From the NCBI RefSeq assembly GCF_003315615.1, contig NZ_PDCH01000007.1, forward strand, positions 33,527-97,526: 64,000 nt of DNA, read 5' to 3'. Positions 50,039 to 59,672 of the stretch are shown here, in pieces; within the stretch, counting starts at the first letter, position 1; every line of letters begins with the position of its first letter. This DNA comes from Bifidobacterium xylocopae. Its GTDB lineage: Bacteria > Actinomycetota > Actinomycetes > Actinomycetales > Bifidobacteriaceae. Under the pieces are notes generated by a model. It had not been told where the DNA came from and made no database searches. It saw only the letters and a program-made list of their open reading frames with translations. Both the position numbers and the translations under genes were made by a program.

Positions 50039-52357
50039 CTAACATGCGCCCTCAAGCCGTGCTCGCACATACCGGGCTGCTGCCACCATGTGTTCCAGAC
50101 TGGGCCAGGTCTCGGCCTCGCCGCGTGTCTTGAGCCCGCAATCCGGGTTGATCCACACCTTGGCGGCATCCATCTTGTGCAGTATCTGCCCTATCCTCTC
50201 CTCGATCTCCTCCTGGGATGGGATACGCGGTGAGTGGATGTCGTAGACCCCCGGTCCTGCCTCGGTCTCGAAATGCGCCGCCTGGATCGCGTCAAGGACG
50301 GTCAGGTCGGACCGTGAGGCTTCGAACGAGATCACATCGGCATCCATCGCATCGATGTCGCGGATGATGTCGTTGAACTCCGAGTAACACATGTGCGTAT
50401 GAATCTGCGTGCCGGGCCTGACCCCGGAATGAACCAGCCGGAAAGCGGGAACAGCCCAATCCAAGTATGCCCGATGCCAGTCGGAGCGGCGCAATGGCAG
50501 TTTCTCACGCAATGCCGCCTCGTCGATCTGAATGATCCGGATGCCGGCGGCCTCCAGGTCCTCGACCTCGTCACGGATGGCAAGGGCGAGCTGTTCGGTC
50601 TGTTCCTTGCGGCCGATGTCCTCCCTGGGCCATGACCAGTTGAGGATTGTGACCGGCCCCGTCAGCATTCCTTTGACCATCCGATCGGTCTTCGACTGTG
50701 CGTAGGAGGACCACCGCACCGTCATCGGCCCAGGCCGGGACACATCCCCCCAGATGATCGGGGGCTTGACGCAGCGAGTCCCATAGGATTGCACCCAAGC
50801 GTTTCTGGTGAACAGGAAACCCTTTAGGCGCTGACCGAAATATTCAACCATATCGTTGCGTTCGAATTCGCCGTGTACCAGCACATCCAGCCCGATCCGC
50901 TCCTGCTCGGCGATGACACTGTCGATTCTTCCCGCGATGAACCGGTCGTAATCCTCCTGTCCGATCTCGCGCTTGCGCAAACGCGCCCGCTCGGCACGGA
51001 CCCGGGCTGTCTGGGGGAAGGAACCGATCGTGGTTGTCGGCAGCAGGGGTAGCCCCAGCTCCTCCCGCTGTATCGTCCGGCGCTCCGCCCGGGCCGGATG
51101 ACGGGTGAAATCAGACGGCCTGAGGGCGGCAAGTCGCTCGACGACCGCCTGATCACGTCGGACCCTCGACCCGTCGAACAGGGATTGGTTGGCGGCCAGC
51201 GCCTTGTCAGCTCGCAGCCCCGCTTCATCCTGGTCGGCCAACTCGGCAATCCGACGCAATTCCCCCAGTTTTTCGACAGCGAAGGCGAAGTGACGGCGGA
51301 CTGGTTCCCCCAATCCGTCCTCGCCCTCCAGGCTGAAGGGTACGTGCAGGAGGGAGCAACTGGTCGATACGGCCACATCAGGTGTGATCCGACCGACCGC
51401 ATCGACCAAGCCAAGGCTGGCGGCGTAATCGTTGCGCCAGATGTTGCGTCCGTTGACGACCCCGGCGAAGATCGTCGTACCTTCGGACACCCCGTATCGC
51501 TCCAGGGCGGACAGGTTCCCCTCACGGCCTTCGACCAGGTCCAGCCCGATCCCATCGAACCCCAGCAGTGCCAAGGTCTCGTAACAATCGCCCACATGCC
51601 CGAAATAGGTCTGCAGAAGCACTTTGAGCGATCCGTGTGCGCTGGTCCTGGCCGGCAGTATCCGGCTGTACAGGCTCCTGAACAGGGCCATGTCGCCCTC
51701 ATCCTTGTCCAACACCAGATAGGGCTCATCCAATTGCAACCACTGTGCACCCAATCCGATGAAGCGTCTGAGGACCTCGACATATACCGAGGCGACGGCG
51801 TCAATCAGCCCTGCATCATAGTCCAGCGCCCCTCCCTGCGGGCCCCGTGCCAGCTTGAGGAAGGTATACGGGCCGATCAGTACCGGCTTGCTGACCAGAC
51901 CCAGGGCCTTTGCCTCGGTGAACTCCTCGAAAGGCTTTTCGGAATTCAGGCGGATCTGCGCGGGCTCTTCGATTTCGGGAACCAGATAATGGTAGTTGGT
52001 GGTGAACCACTTCTTCATAGGCAGCGCCGTCACATCACCCCTGGGCCCCTGGTAGCCCCGTCCCATGGCGAACAGGGTGTCCTCGGCGTCCAGACCGAGC
52101 CGCCGGTAGCGTTCGGGGATCGCACCAAGCAGGATGGCGGTGTCCAGCATCCGATCGTAATAGGAGAAGTCGTTGCTGGCGATCAGGTCGATGTCATGAC
52201 CGACCTGAATCCTCCAATGACGCTCCCGAAGCTCCCTGGCGGTCGAGCGGACCTCATCCAGTTCGCGCCGGCCTTTCCAGTAGCCTTCGATGGCTTTCTT
52301 AAGCTCCCGGTCGGCGCCGATCCGGGGAAATCCGATGACGGATGCGATACGTGGCAT
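50039..52357 (-). CDS. metE: cobalamin-independent methionine synthase
   Basis: A 772-residue zinc enzyme that moves the methyl group from methyl-tetrahydrofolate (triglutamate) to homocysteine. N-terminal [15 protein letters not shown] is typical. The C-terminal catalytic half has [41 protein letters not shown] (zinc His and Cys) and NPDCGLKTR (zinc Cys). The start at 52357 has GGAGG at good spacing. A 17-base perfect palindrome in the leader suggests repressor control; no SAM riboswitch was recognised. Confidence 0.97.
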   Translation of the reverse strand: MPRIASVIGFPRIGADRELKKAIEGYWKGRRELDEVRSTARELRERHWRIQVGHDIDLIASNDFSYYDRMLDTAILLGAIPERYRRLGLDAEDTLFAMGRGYQGPRGDVTALPMKKWFTTNYHYLVPEIEEPAQIRLNSEKPFEEFTEAKALGLVSKPVLIGPYTFLKLARGPQGGALDYDAGLIDAVASVYVEVLRRFIGLGAQWLQLDEPYLVLDKDEGDMALFRSLYSRILPARTSAHGSLKVLLQTYFGHVGDCYETLALLGFDGIGLDLVEGREGNLSALERYGVSEGTTIFAGVVNGRNIWRNDYAASLGLVDAVGRITPDVAVSTSCSLLHVPFSLEGEDGLGEPVRRHFAFAVEKLGELRRIAELADQDEAGLRADKALAANQSLFDGSRVRRDQAVVERLAALRPSDFTRHPARAERRTIQREELGLPLLPTTTIGSFPQTARVRAERARLRKREIGQEDYDRFIAGRIDSVIAEQERIGLDVLVHGEFERNDMVEYFGQRLKGFLFTRNAWVQSYGTRCVKPPIIWGDVSRPGPMTVRWSSYAQSKTDRMVKGMLTGPVTILNWSWPREDIGRKEQTEQLALAIRDEVEDLEAAGIRIIQIDEAALREKLPLRRSDWHRAYLDWAVPAFRLVHSGVRPGTQIHTHMCYSEFNDIIRDIDAMDADVISFEASRSDLTVLDAIQAAHFETEAGPGVYDIHSPRIPSQEEIEERIGQILHKMDAAKVWINPDCGLKTRGEAETWPSLEHMVAAARYVRARLEGAC

Positions 52358-52680
52358 GAATCCTCCAAGCCTGCTGGGCTGACTGGTCTTCAGCCTATCA
52401 GTGGCCTGCCGCCGCGGGTAATCAGTGGAATGTGGGTGTCGATATCAATACGATTGATAACAACCCCGTAAGCAATATATGTAAGTTATTACGCAGGTCA
52501 GGCGGACTCCGCGATGCGGCGGAAGGCATCCAAGACTCCCGCGCTTCCGAGGACTGACCTGGCTTCCCCGCCACTGTCAGCCTTCCAGCATTGATTCACC
52601 GATCCCGTCGCACAGGAAGCGATTCCATCATCCGTCGCTTCCCTGCCGCCCACCATCCGCTTCACCAAGGCGGTTCCGCT
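52358..52680. other. 323-base metE leader and promoter region
   Basis: It separates the sixA stop from the metE start. It holds the TATCAAT palindrome at 52443-52459, AT-rich TTACATATATT sequence on the minus strand that may form a promoter, and G/C-rich inverted sequence near 52510-52530 that could end sixA transcription. No reading frame is supported. Confidence 0.5.
52443..52459. promoter_or_regulatory. 17-base palindrome upstream of metE, candidate operator
   Basis: TATCAATACGATTGATA is perfect with 7-base arms and a 3-base centre, 86 bases before the metE start. AT-rich palindromes of this size in met leaders are usually repressor sites. The binding protein cannot be named, and no regulator gene lies nearby. 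Confidence 0.6.
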
Positions 52681-53238
52681 TCACCGCCAATCGCGCCATC
52701 CGAACACCCCGCACAGGCGGGCCGAGTGCAGCCCCCAGTGGGAGAACGGGCGCTCGCTGATAAGACAGGCGACAGCTGCGGGCGGCATACCCAGACCAAG
52801 CCGTCCCGGTCCATCCCCGTCGCTGCCAGTAGTCGCCAGTAGGCGCGAACAATAGGAAACGGTAGGCTCATGGGCGACCACCAAGAGGATCCCGTCCTCG
52901 GACCTGGAGGCCGACAGCTCATCCAACAGCGCTTGGGTGCCATCCGAGTACAGACCCTCCCTGTAGTCCACCCTCGGTCCATCGCCGAACGAGTCCAACA
53001 TCTGATCGAGGGTCTGTCTGGTGCGTGTAGCCCCGGAGCACACGATTCGGTCCGGTGTCCACCCATGTCGCGCCAGACCGCGGCCCACATGCTCAGCCTG
53101 ATGGCGCCCCTGCAGGCTCAACGGACGCATGCGGTCTCCACCGGCAACCCCTGGCTCGGCTTGCGCGTGTCGCATGATCAGCAGGAGGTGGCCACCTGCC
53201 GGCATGCCGTCCCCTTCCCCATGCCCGACCTCGCTCAT
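52681..53238 (-). CDS. SixA-type histidine phosphatase
   Basis: A 185-residue phosphohistidine phosphatase of the histidine acid phosphatase superfamily. Motif LLIMRHAQAEPG near residue 20 holds the catalytic Arg-His; SGATRTRQTLDQML and VVAHEPTVSYCSRLL supply the second Arg and His. E. coli SixA removes phosphate from phospho-histidine proteins; the target here is unknown. The ATG overlaps the trmI stop by four bases, so it is translated with trmI. Confidence 0.88.
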   Translation of the reverse strand: MSEVGHGEGDGMPAGGHLLLIMRHAQAEPGVAGGDRMRPLSLQGRHQAEHVGRGLARHGWTPDRIVCSGATRTRQTLDQMLDSFGDGPRVDYREGLYSDGTQALLDELSASRSEDGILLVVAHEPTVSYCSRLLATTGSDGDGPGRLGLGMPPAAVACLISERPFSHWGLHSARLCGVFGWRDWR

Positions 53239-54479
53239 AAAGCACCATCCCTTTCCGGCCGGTCATTCCCGGTGGCCGCCACCTGTGCCTCCTGGCTCTC
53301 AAGGTCACGCAGGACCTTGCGCAGCTTTCGGTCGGAGATGTCGCGCAACTCCAGTGCAGCCAAGCCGTCACTGCCACTAGCGCCCGCCACTTGGGTGTCG
53401 ATGTCGGCGTGCGTGTCCTTGGTCCCATGCTCCCGTCGGCGTAGGGCCGCGAAACCTGGCGCCATGGCTCTGCTGACAACAAGAAATCCGGTGTGTCCAA
53501 TCATCTGGTGCTGGGGGCGGACCGCCAGACCGTCCGCTTTCCAGCCGCGTTCCATCGTTTCGCTGATCTCCGGCTCTGTCCATGATCCACTTTCGCGCAA
53601 GGCCTCAGCCAGCCGACTCAGCTGTGTCGTGGTCGTCACATAAGCAGTCAGGATACCGCCCGGTGTGAGGGCACGCCGTACACCGGACAATCGATTCCAT
53701 GGGTCCAGCTGGTCCAGGACCGCACGGTCGTAGGAACCTTCCGCCAACTGTGGTGCCAGGCTGTCGAAGTCGCCGGTGCGCAAGTCCCACCATGCAGGGG
53801 GACCGCCGAAGTACACCGTTGCGTTGCCCTGCGCCACACGTGCGAATTCAGGCCGCAGTTCGATGGTGGTCACTGACCCCGCCGGTCCAACCGCATCCAA
53901 CAAGGACAGGCTCATGGCGCCCGAACCTGCACCTGACTCCAGGACCCGCATTCCCGTGCTAATGTCACCGACAGAGAGCACCTGGGCTATGTCCTTGGGA
54001 TACATGATCTGTGCACCGCGTGGCATGGAAAGCACGAAGTCGGCCATGCGGGGGCGCATTACGACGTACGCCCACCCGCCGACGGCCCGCGACTCCTTCC
54101 AAGGTTTGCGCGGATCGCGGACACTGGTGGTCCCATTGGTCATCGAAGCCCTAGGGACAACAGGACCGTCTGAAGACCCAGCCCCCTTGCGCTGCCCATC
54201 GGTTGCATGGGCAGCCGACTCGGAACCGACCGACCGATCGATGCCGGGTTGACACCCATCCGTCCGCTCTCCGCTTTTCCGCTCTGCAAGCCCCTGGGCC
54301 GAAAGTGTGGTCACCACGGAACCCTCGCTCAGCCCGATCAACCGGTCGTGCGCCAGGAAGCCACGGTCGGTCTGCGTCACCGCCCCTGCCTTGAGCATGA
54401 TGGTGAGCTTCTTGCCTTTCCGGTCGGTCAACTGCACCTTTTCGCCCGCCCGTAAAGGCCCCCGTCTGACTGCGGTCAC
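53235..54479 (-). CDS. trmI: tRNA (adenine-58-N1) methyltransferase TrmI
   Basis: A 414-residue SAM enzyme that methylates A58 in the T-loop of tRNA. The N-terminal beta-barrel begins GPLRAGEKVQL; catalytic sequence includes MPRGAQIMYPKD, MRVLESGAGSGAMSLSLL (SAM loop) and YDRAVLDQLDPW. About 65 low-complexity residues (62-130) are inserted between the barrel and the SAM domain, making it longer than the usual 280-330. The GTG at 54479 has GGAGG four bases upstream; an ATG at 54503 is less likely. It is coupled to sixA by a four-base overlap. Confidence 0.93.
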   Translation of the reverse strand: MTAVRRGPLRAGEKVQLTDRKGKKLTIMLKAGAVTQTDRGFLAHDRLIGLSEGSVVTTLSAQGLAERKSGERTDGCQPGIDRSVGSESAAHATDGQRKGAGSSDGPVVPRASMTNGTTSVRDPRKPWKESRAVGGWAYVVMRPRMADFVLSMPRGAQIMYPKDIAQVLSVGDISTGMRVLESGAGSGAMSLSLLDAVGPAGSVTTIELRPEFARVAQGNATVYFGGPPAWWDLRTGDFDSLAPQLAEGSYDRAVLDQLDPWNRLSGVRRALTPGGILTAYVTTTTQLSRLAEALRESGSWTEPEISETMERGWKADGLAVRPQHQMIGHTGFLVVSRAMAPGFAALRRREHGTKDTHADIDTQVAGASGSDGLAALELRDISDRKLRKVLRDLESQEAQVAATGNDRPERDGAL

Positions 54480-54796
54480 TCTTCCTCCCGATTCACGTCG
54501 CACCGGTCATCCATCCTCGCCGGTCGCAATGCACAAGCCCCGGTATCGCGACTCCACCCCCACCGTACCCGAACACGCCTGGACTGTTTTGGGCAAGCCC
54601 TCACGCTTCTGGCCTCACCTGTGGAGCATAGCCGTGGGTTGCTGCCCAAAACCGTGAATACAGGGAAGGCGACGTAGCCGTTGCCTATGCGTTGTATGGT
54701 TATATGCTCATGCCCGTCATGTTCGGTCAGCACCAGTAAAACAGCGCAACCCCGCTGACCATGCCCAATGCCAAGAATCCAGGATATGGCGAACGA
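54480..54796. other. 317-base intergenic region with repeat copy B
   Basis: It lies between the small membrane protein stop and the trmI start and must hold the trmI promoter. The dispersed palindrome occupies 54587-54651. No other element is clear. Confidence 0.5.
54587..54651. repeat. dispersed 65-bp mirrored palindrome, copy B
   Basis: Starts TTTTGGGC-AAGCC-CTCAC and ends GTGGG-TTGCT-GCCCAAAA, with one further matching outer base (G...C). It lies 108 bases upstream of the trmI start. Confidence 0.85.
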
Positions 54797-55255
54797 TCAC
54801 ACGGCGGTGCCGTAGGAGTCCAGCTTAGGATTCTCCTTGTAGGATCCCCCCACGAAGAAGAGGCTGACGACACCGACAGCAAAGACAGCACAAATCGCGG
54901 CAATCGCCCACATCGGCATGTTCGGTATCCACATGGCGACAAGGAAGGCGACGATCGATAGGACGATTAGACACCAGCTGAACATGCGGAACCATTGCCT
55001 GGCCGAGCGGGGCTTGCGCACCAATTGGGGATCACGCAAGCTTGGGTCAACGAGCCCTGCATCCGTCGCGGTACCGTTGTGGCCAGTCGGCTTCCATTCT
55101 CCGTCCTCGCCGTTGGCCAAGCGACGCGACTTCTCCTGCAAGGACATCTCGTCCAAAGCACCACGCCGGCTCTTCACCGCCCCACGCGAGTACCTGTTCT
55201 CCTGCCCCTTGCGCGCGCTTTTGGCACGCGCCCGCCGCTCAGCACGGTTCGACAT
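54797..55255 (-). CDS. small membrane protein with basic N-terminus, unknown function
   Basis: A 152-residue protein with a very basic first third (SNRAERRARAKSARKG), a hydrophilic middle and two C-terminal hydrophobic helices at about residues 92-110 and 116-135. It is like small two-helix proteins often annotated as hypothetical in actinobacteria; no domain was recognised. A GTG at 55258 and an ATG at 55255 are possible; the ATG has GGAGG seven bases upstream. It is followed by 317 bases of non-coding DNA with repeat copy B. Confidence 0.75.
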   Translation of the reverse strand: MSNRAERRARAKSARKGQENRYSRGAVKSRRGALDEMSLQEKSRRLANGEDGEWKPTGHNGTATDAGLVDPSLRDPQLVRKPRSARQWFRMFSWCLIVLSIVAFLVAMWIPNMPMWAIAAICAVFAVGVVSLFFVGGSYKENPKLDSYGTAV

Positions 55256-55525
55256 CACACCGCCTCCAAGTCCGTTACGTCCTTATCCTTGCATGCTTTT
55301 GGACCTTCCCCCCACGAAGGTTGTGACCGTAAGAGGAATCATGCCCTACCTGTCCAATATTAGACTACGGATGATTGGGACAAGTGCCCCATCCCCCAAC
55401 AGCCCTTTACAGCACCAGCAGCGATGAAAACCAGAGGGATCAAGCCCCTCATACCGGCAGGACGTATCTTCCATGACTGGCGTGAGATCGACTCGGCACT
55501 GCTCCTGGACCATCTCGCTGCCATG

Positions 55526-56980
55526 TTACTTCCCAGCCTTGCTTTTACGGGCCTGGTCCGTCACATCAAGCACTCTGGCGATGAGATCATCGTTGAGCAG
55601 GCGCCCACGCCGTGTGGGAATGAGCCGGTCCCCCTCCAAACAGGCCAGTCCATCACGGATAATTCCATCCATGCTTCCATATCCTATGGCTGCCCCGATG
55701 CTGCGTTCCAATCCGCTGATCGAAAGGCCTTCATGAAGTCGCAGCCCAAGCATCACCAGCTCTTCCACTCGCTCGTCGGGTCCGATGCACTCGCCCCCCG
55801 CCCAGGGCACACGGCCCTCGTTGAGGGCATGTGCCCACTGACGCGGATGGCTGATGTCCCACGACCGCACTGGAGTACGCATCCAAGCATTATCGGATAC
55901 CGAATGCTCAAGGCTGGCGATTGACAATTCCGGTCCACCAGTACTATTGCCGGTCCGCCGCCATCCGTTTCCCTCCTCCGACTCCGGTTGTTGCGCCCGA
56001 TTGACATTCTTCGTCACGCCGTATCCGTCTTCCTCCCCGGCCTGTCCAGACCGAACGCATCCACCTGGATCGCCGATCGCGCCTAGGGCTGTGACAGCAT
56101 AGTGGGAGTGCGCCCCGGGCCCGATACCAGCCCAGTCCACATTCCGCCAGTAACCCAAGTTATGTCGGGATTCATGCCCAAGCCTGGCCCAATTGGAGAT
56201 CTCATACCAATGCAGCCCAGCTTGTCTGAACAGGTCGTCGGCCAGTTCGTATTTCGCTGCCTCATCATCGTCGTCCGGACTGGGCAGACGCCCCTCAGCG
56301 ACCCGACGGCCCATCTTCGTGGTCGGTTCCAGGGCAAGCCCATAAGCGGAGATATGGTCAACACCGAGATCAAGGGCCGTTTCAACGCTCCTTCGCCAAT
56401 CGTCCAGGCTTTCACCAGGCGTGCCGTAAATGAGGTCCACGCTGCATTCCAATCCGAGTGAACGTGCAGCTTCCACGCCTGCTGCCACATTCGCCGGAGT
56501 GTGCGTTCGGTCCAGGGTGGCGAGCACGTCCGGCACCGCCGACTGCATGCCGAAGGAGACCCTGTTGAATCCGCCTTGCGCCAGTCGTTCCAAGTAAGCC
56601 GCATCCACGGTGTCGGGATTCGCTTCGGTCGTTATCTCGGCACCTGGGCTTATGCCCCAGATTTCATCGGCCGCTCGGATCAGGCGGTTCAGCTCGTCAG
56701 CCTGCAGGACCGTCGGGGTTCCCCCTCCCAGGAAGATGGTCGACAGTGCGGGCTCCACGATTCCATGGACTTCCTGCCACAGGCGGACCAGCTTCATCTC
56801 CTGTATGGCCAGGTTGACGTAGTTGCCGCGGCTGGCGCCTTCGCCCATATCCACCGCCGTATAGGTGTTGAAATCACAGTACCCACACCGGCGAAGGCAG
56901 AAAGGAACGTGTATGTACAATTCGAAAGGCGTGCGCGCGATGGCGCCGGACCATGCCGCAATGTTGTGTTCCGCCATCAT
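55526..56980 (-). CDS. hemW: radical SAM coproporphyrinogen oxidase-like protein HemW
   Basis: A 484-residue radical SAM protein. The 4Fe-4S motif is C28-x3-C32-x2-C35 (FCLRRCGYC), followed by FLGGGTPTVL and EANPDTVD. Such proteins (HemW) bind heme and act as heme chaperones rather than as oxidases. The HemW-typical C-terminal domain is present. About 70 extra residues lie between GAHSHY and VRSWDISHP (residues 296-366), rich in Gly, Glu, Ser and Asn. The ATG at 56980 (or 56977) has GGAGG about nine bases upstream; the frame is open to 57046. Confidence 0.92.
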   Translation of the reverse strand: MMAEHNIAAWSGAIARTPFELYIHVPFCLRRCGYCDFNTYTAVDMGEGASRGNYVNLAIQEMKLVRLWQEVHGIVEPALSTIFLGGGTPTVLQADELNRLIRAADEIWGISPGAEITTEANPDTVDAAYLERLAQGGFNRVSFGMQSAVPDVLATLDRTHTPANVAAGVEAARSLGLECSVDLIYGTPGESLDDWRRSVETALDLGVDHISAYGLALEPTTKMGRRVAEGRLPSPDDDDEAAKYELADDLFRQAGLHWYEISNWARLGHESRHNLGYWRNVDWAGIGPGAHSHYAVTALGAIGDPGGCVRSGQAGEEDGYGVTKNVNRAQQPESEEGNGWRRTGNSTGGPELSIASLEHSVSDNAWMRTPVRSWDISHPRQWAHALNEGRVPWAGGECIGPDERVEELVMLGLRLHEGLSISGLERSIGAAIGYGSMDGIIRDGLACLEGDRLIPTRRGRLLNDDLIARVLDVTDQARKSKAGK

Positions 56981-57352
56981 CCCCCGAATCCTCCGACCCT
57001 TGCATTCGTCCCAACGCCCCTCGAAGCCGTCAAGCCCCAAGACCACCCATCCTTCTTCAATCCTTCTCCTTTACACCGTCCCAGCTCTCATTTTGGGCAA
57101 CTCCTCACGGCATTTGCAGTACTGTCAGTGGCTCATCGTGCGCATTCGCCCAAAACCGGAAGGTCGGAAGGGGCGTGCGTAGCCGGATCTATGACCTTCG
57201 GGGCGAATGCCCTCATTCCCGAAGAGCGAAGGACGAACGAATGCCCATCTCCATCAGGATGGTGCGTGATCAGTGTGAGGCCATTTGAGTGTAATCCGCT
57301 AAACCACCAACGCTGGAATCGCTCTCCTGCGCCGCCACAAACCGATGGAAGC
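56981..57352. other. 372-base intergenic region between lepA and hemW
   Basis: The lepA 3' end and hemW promoter share this stretch. The dispersed palindrome copy C is at 57091-57155. Nothing else is recognisable, and no frame has a supported start. Confidence 0.5.
57091..57155. repeat. dispersed 65-bp mirrored palindrome, copy C
   Basis: Starts TTTTGGGC-AACTC-CTCAC and ends GTGCG-CATTC-GCCCAAAA. It lies 111 bases upstream of the hemW start and 198 bases after the lepA stop. Confidence 0.85.
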
Positions 57353-59227
57353 CTACCCTTCCTTTTGGGCGGCACGGATTTTATCCTTGCTGTCCCGGTC
57401 TTCGGCATCGCCGGTGCTCAGGGCGGCTATGAACGCCTCCTGGGGCACTTCGACGTGGCCCAGCATCTTCATCCTCTTCTTGCCGGCCTTCTGCTTCTCC
57501 AGTAGCTTGCGCTTACGCGTGATGTCACCGCCGTAGCACTTGGCCAGCACATCCTTGCGTAGGGCGCGGATCGTCTCACGAGCGATGATGCGCGATCCGA
57601 TCGCTGCCTGGATTGGAATCTCGAACTGCTGCCTGGGAATGAGTTCCCGCAGCTTCTTGGTCATCATCACGCCGTAGGTGTAGGCCTTGTCGCGGTGGAC
57701 GATGGCGGAGAACGCGTCGATTTTCTCGCCCTGAATCAGGATGTCGACTTTGACCAGATCAGCGGATTGCTCCCCTGCCTCATGGTAGTCCAGACTGGCA
57801 TACCCTTTGGTCCGACTCTTGAGCTGGTCGAAGAAGTCGAATACGATTTCAGCCAACGGGATCTTGTAGTGCATCTCCACCCGCTCAGGACTCAGGTACT
57901 CCATGGTTCCCATCTGCCCTCGGTGGTCCTGGCACAGCTCCATGACCGAACCGATGAATTCCTTGGGGGTGATGATATCGGCTGCGACTAGCGGTTCGAC
58001 TATGCGCTTGACCTTGCCGTCGGGGAACTCACTGGGGTTCTTGACCAGATGCCGCGAGCCGTCTTCCATGGTCACTTGGTAGGTCACATTCGGGGCGGTC
58101 GAGATAAGGTCCAGACCGAACTCACGGCTGAGTCGCTCGGAGACGATCTCCATGTGGAGCAGTCCCAGGAAACCGCACCGGAAACCAAAGCCCAAGGCGA
58201 CCGAGGTCTCGGGTTCGTAGACCAGGGCGGCATCGTTGAGTTTGAGCTTGTCAAGCGCCTCGCGCAGCTCGGGAAATTGCGCGTTGTCAATCGGGAAAAG
58301 CCCTGAGTAGACCATGGGTTGCGGGTCGCGGTAGCCCGGCAGAGGTTCGCTGGCAGGCCGGTTTTCAAGCGTGACTGTGTCGCCTACCTTGGACTGGGCC
58401 ACGTCTTTGACTCCTGTGATGACATAACCCACTTCGCCCGCGCCAAGTGCTTTCGTAGCGGTCATGTCAGGGCTGATAACGCCCAGCTCGATGGGGTCGT
58501 GGACCGTACCCAGACTCATCATCCGTATCTTCTGCCGCGACTTGATCTCACCGTCGACCATGCGGATATAGGTGACGATGCCACGGTATGAGTCGTAGAC
58601 CGAGTCGAAGATCAGCGCCCGTGGGGGTGCTTGCGGGTCGCCGCTGGGGGCCGGAACCTCGTCGACGATCCTGTCAAGGAGTTCGCGGACCCCTACGCCC
58701 GTTTTGCCGGAGACGCGCATCACGTCACCGGTATCGCAACCCAGGAGGTTGGCGATCTCCTCGGCATGCCGGTCCGGTTCGGCTGAGGGGAGGTCGATTT
58801 TGTTCAGCACCGGGATGATGGCCAGGTCGTGCTCCATAGCCATGTAAAGGTTGGAGAGGGTCTGCGCTTCGATTCCCTGGGTAGCGTCAACCAGGAGCAC
58901 GGCCCCCTCGCATGCTTCGAGGGCGCGCGAGACCTCATAGGTGAAATCCACGTGTCCCGGTGTGTCAATCATACCCAGTGTGTATTCGGTGCCGTTCTTT
59001 GCCCATGGCACACGAACAGCCTGAGATTTGATGGTGATCCCACGCTCCTGCTCGATGTCCATCCGGTCTAGGAAACGCTCGTGCATCTCCCTCTTGGGCA
59101 CCACTCCGCTCAGCTGCAGAATCCTGTCGGCCACCGTGGACTTGCCGTGATCGATGTGCGCGATGATGCAAAAGTTGCGGATCAGCCGCTGGTCGGTGAA
59201 TCCTGGCTGGTTGGTGAAGGTGACCAC
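57353..59227 (-). CDS. lepA: elongation factor 4 (LepA)
   Basis: A 624-residue translational GTPase related to EF-G but with a LepA-specific C-terminus. GTPase motifs are AHIDHGKST (G1), GITIKSQ (G2), DTPGHVDF (G3), NKIDLP (G4). The C-terminal Lys-rich helix ([24 protein letters not shown], here split) is the LepA signature. The GTG at 59227 has GGAGG six bases upstream. It is the first gene of the lepA-hemW order seen in many Gram-positive bacteria. Confidence 0.96.
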   Translation of the reverse strand: MVTFTNQPGFTDQRLIRNFCIIAHIDHGKSTVADRILQLSGVVPKREMHERFLDRMDIEQERGITIKSQAVRVPWAKNGTEYTLGMIDTPGHVDFTYEVSRALEACEGAVLLVDATQGIEAQTLSNLYMAMEHDLAIIPVLNKIDLPSAEPDRHAEEIANLLGCDTGDVMRVSGKTGVGVRELLDRIVDEVPAPSGDPQAPPRALIFDSVYDSYRGIVTYIRMVDGEIKSRQKIRMMSLGTVHDPIELGVISPDMTATKALGAGEVGYVITGVKDVAQSKVGDTVTLENRPASEPLPGYRDPQPMVYSGLFPIDNAQFPELREALDKLKLNDAALVYEPETSVALGFGFRCGFLGLLHMEIVSERLSREFGLDLISTAPNVTYQVTMEDGSRHLVKNPSEFPDGKVKRIVEPLVAADIITPKEFIGSVMELCQDHRGQMGTMEYLSPERVEMHYKIPLAEIVFDFFDQLKSRTKGYASLDYHEAGEQSADLVKVDILIQGEKIDAFSAIVHRDKAYTYGVMMTKKLRELIPRQQFEIPIQAAIGSRIIARETIRALRKDVLAKCYGGDITRKRKLLEKQKAGKKRMKMLGHVEVPQEAFIAALSTGDAEDRDSKDKIRAAQKEG

Positions 59228-59434
59228 CGGGCTCCTCCCTTATCAATGCTCGAATACCTGATTCTATCCCCTGCCCTGGGCTTTCCGCCGTCCTCCCCTT
59301 CTCCGCGGCCCAACCTTCCTCGGAACGCCGACGATTCCGTCCCGAATCCACCCACACAGATCACGGTCGCAACATTTTCCTCCACCCCACCCTGTTTCAT
59401 TCGAACCGCCCTCGTCCCCACCGCCGTTCCATGA

Positions 59435-59499
59435 TTTTGGGCATTTTCTCACTTGTACAACGATTTATGCGGGGATGGTGCGTGAGGATTCGCCCAAAA
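59435..59499. repeat. dispersed 65-bp mirrored palindrome, copy D
   Basis: Starts TTTTGGGC-ATTTT-CTCAC and ends GTGAG-GATTC-GCCCAAAA. It is the only copy in which both outer (8-base) and inner (5-base) boxes are perfect reverse complements. It lies 174 bases from the GNAT start and 208 bases from the lepA start. Confidence 0.88.
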
Positions 59500-59638
59500 C
59501 CCCGCAAGACGGCTTTCTGACCCGAGCACTGCTTCCCCCATGGAAAACGCATCACCGTGTCGGAACAAGCACGTTAGCAGCGCTATCGGTGCACAAGGCA
59601 ATGTCGGTAAACCTCCGCAGACGCTCACCAAGTATGTT

Positions 59639-59644
59639 TAGAAT
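59639..59644 (+). promoter_or_regulatory. candidate -10 of the GNAT gene
   Basis: TAGAAT lies 28 bases before the GNAT start codon, leaving a short leader with a good SD. No clear -35 is present. Confidence 0.4.
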
Positions 59645-59672
59645 GGGCTGAGCTAGTGGAAGGAGCGCGCTT

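Larger units (their letters stand above)
59228..59672. other. 445-base divergent intergenic region between lepA and the GNAT gene
   Basis: Divergent promoters and repeat copy D (59435-59499) are here. A TAGAAT -10 for the GNAT gene is at 59639-59644. No further gene is supported. Confidence 0.5.

Noticed and set aside
52358..52680. SAM riboswitch in the metE leader
   Set aside because: No SAM-I, SAM-II or SAM-IV core sequence or stem arrangement was recognised; a palindromic operator is the better reading.
57363..57370. TTTTGGGC at the end of lepA as another repeat copy
   Set aside because: It is part of the LepA C-terminal codons, lacks CTCAC after N5, and has no right arm near 65 bases away.
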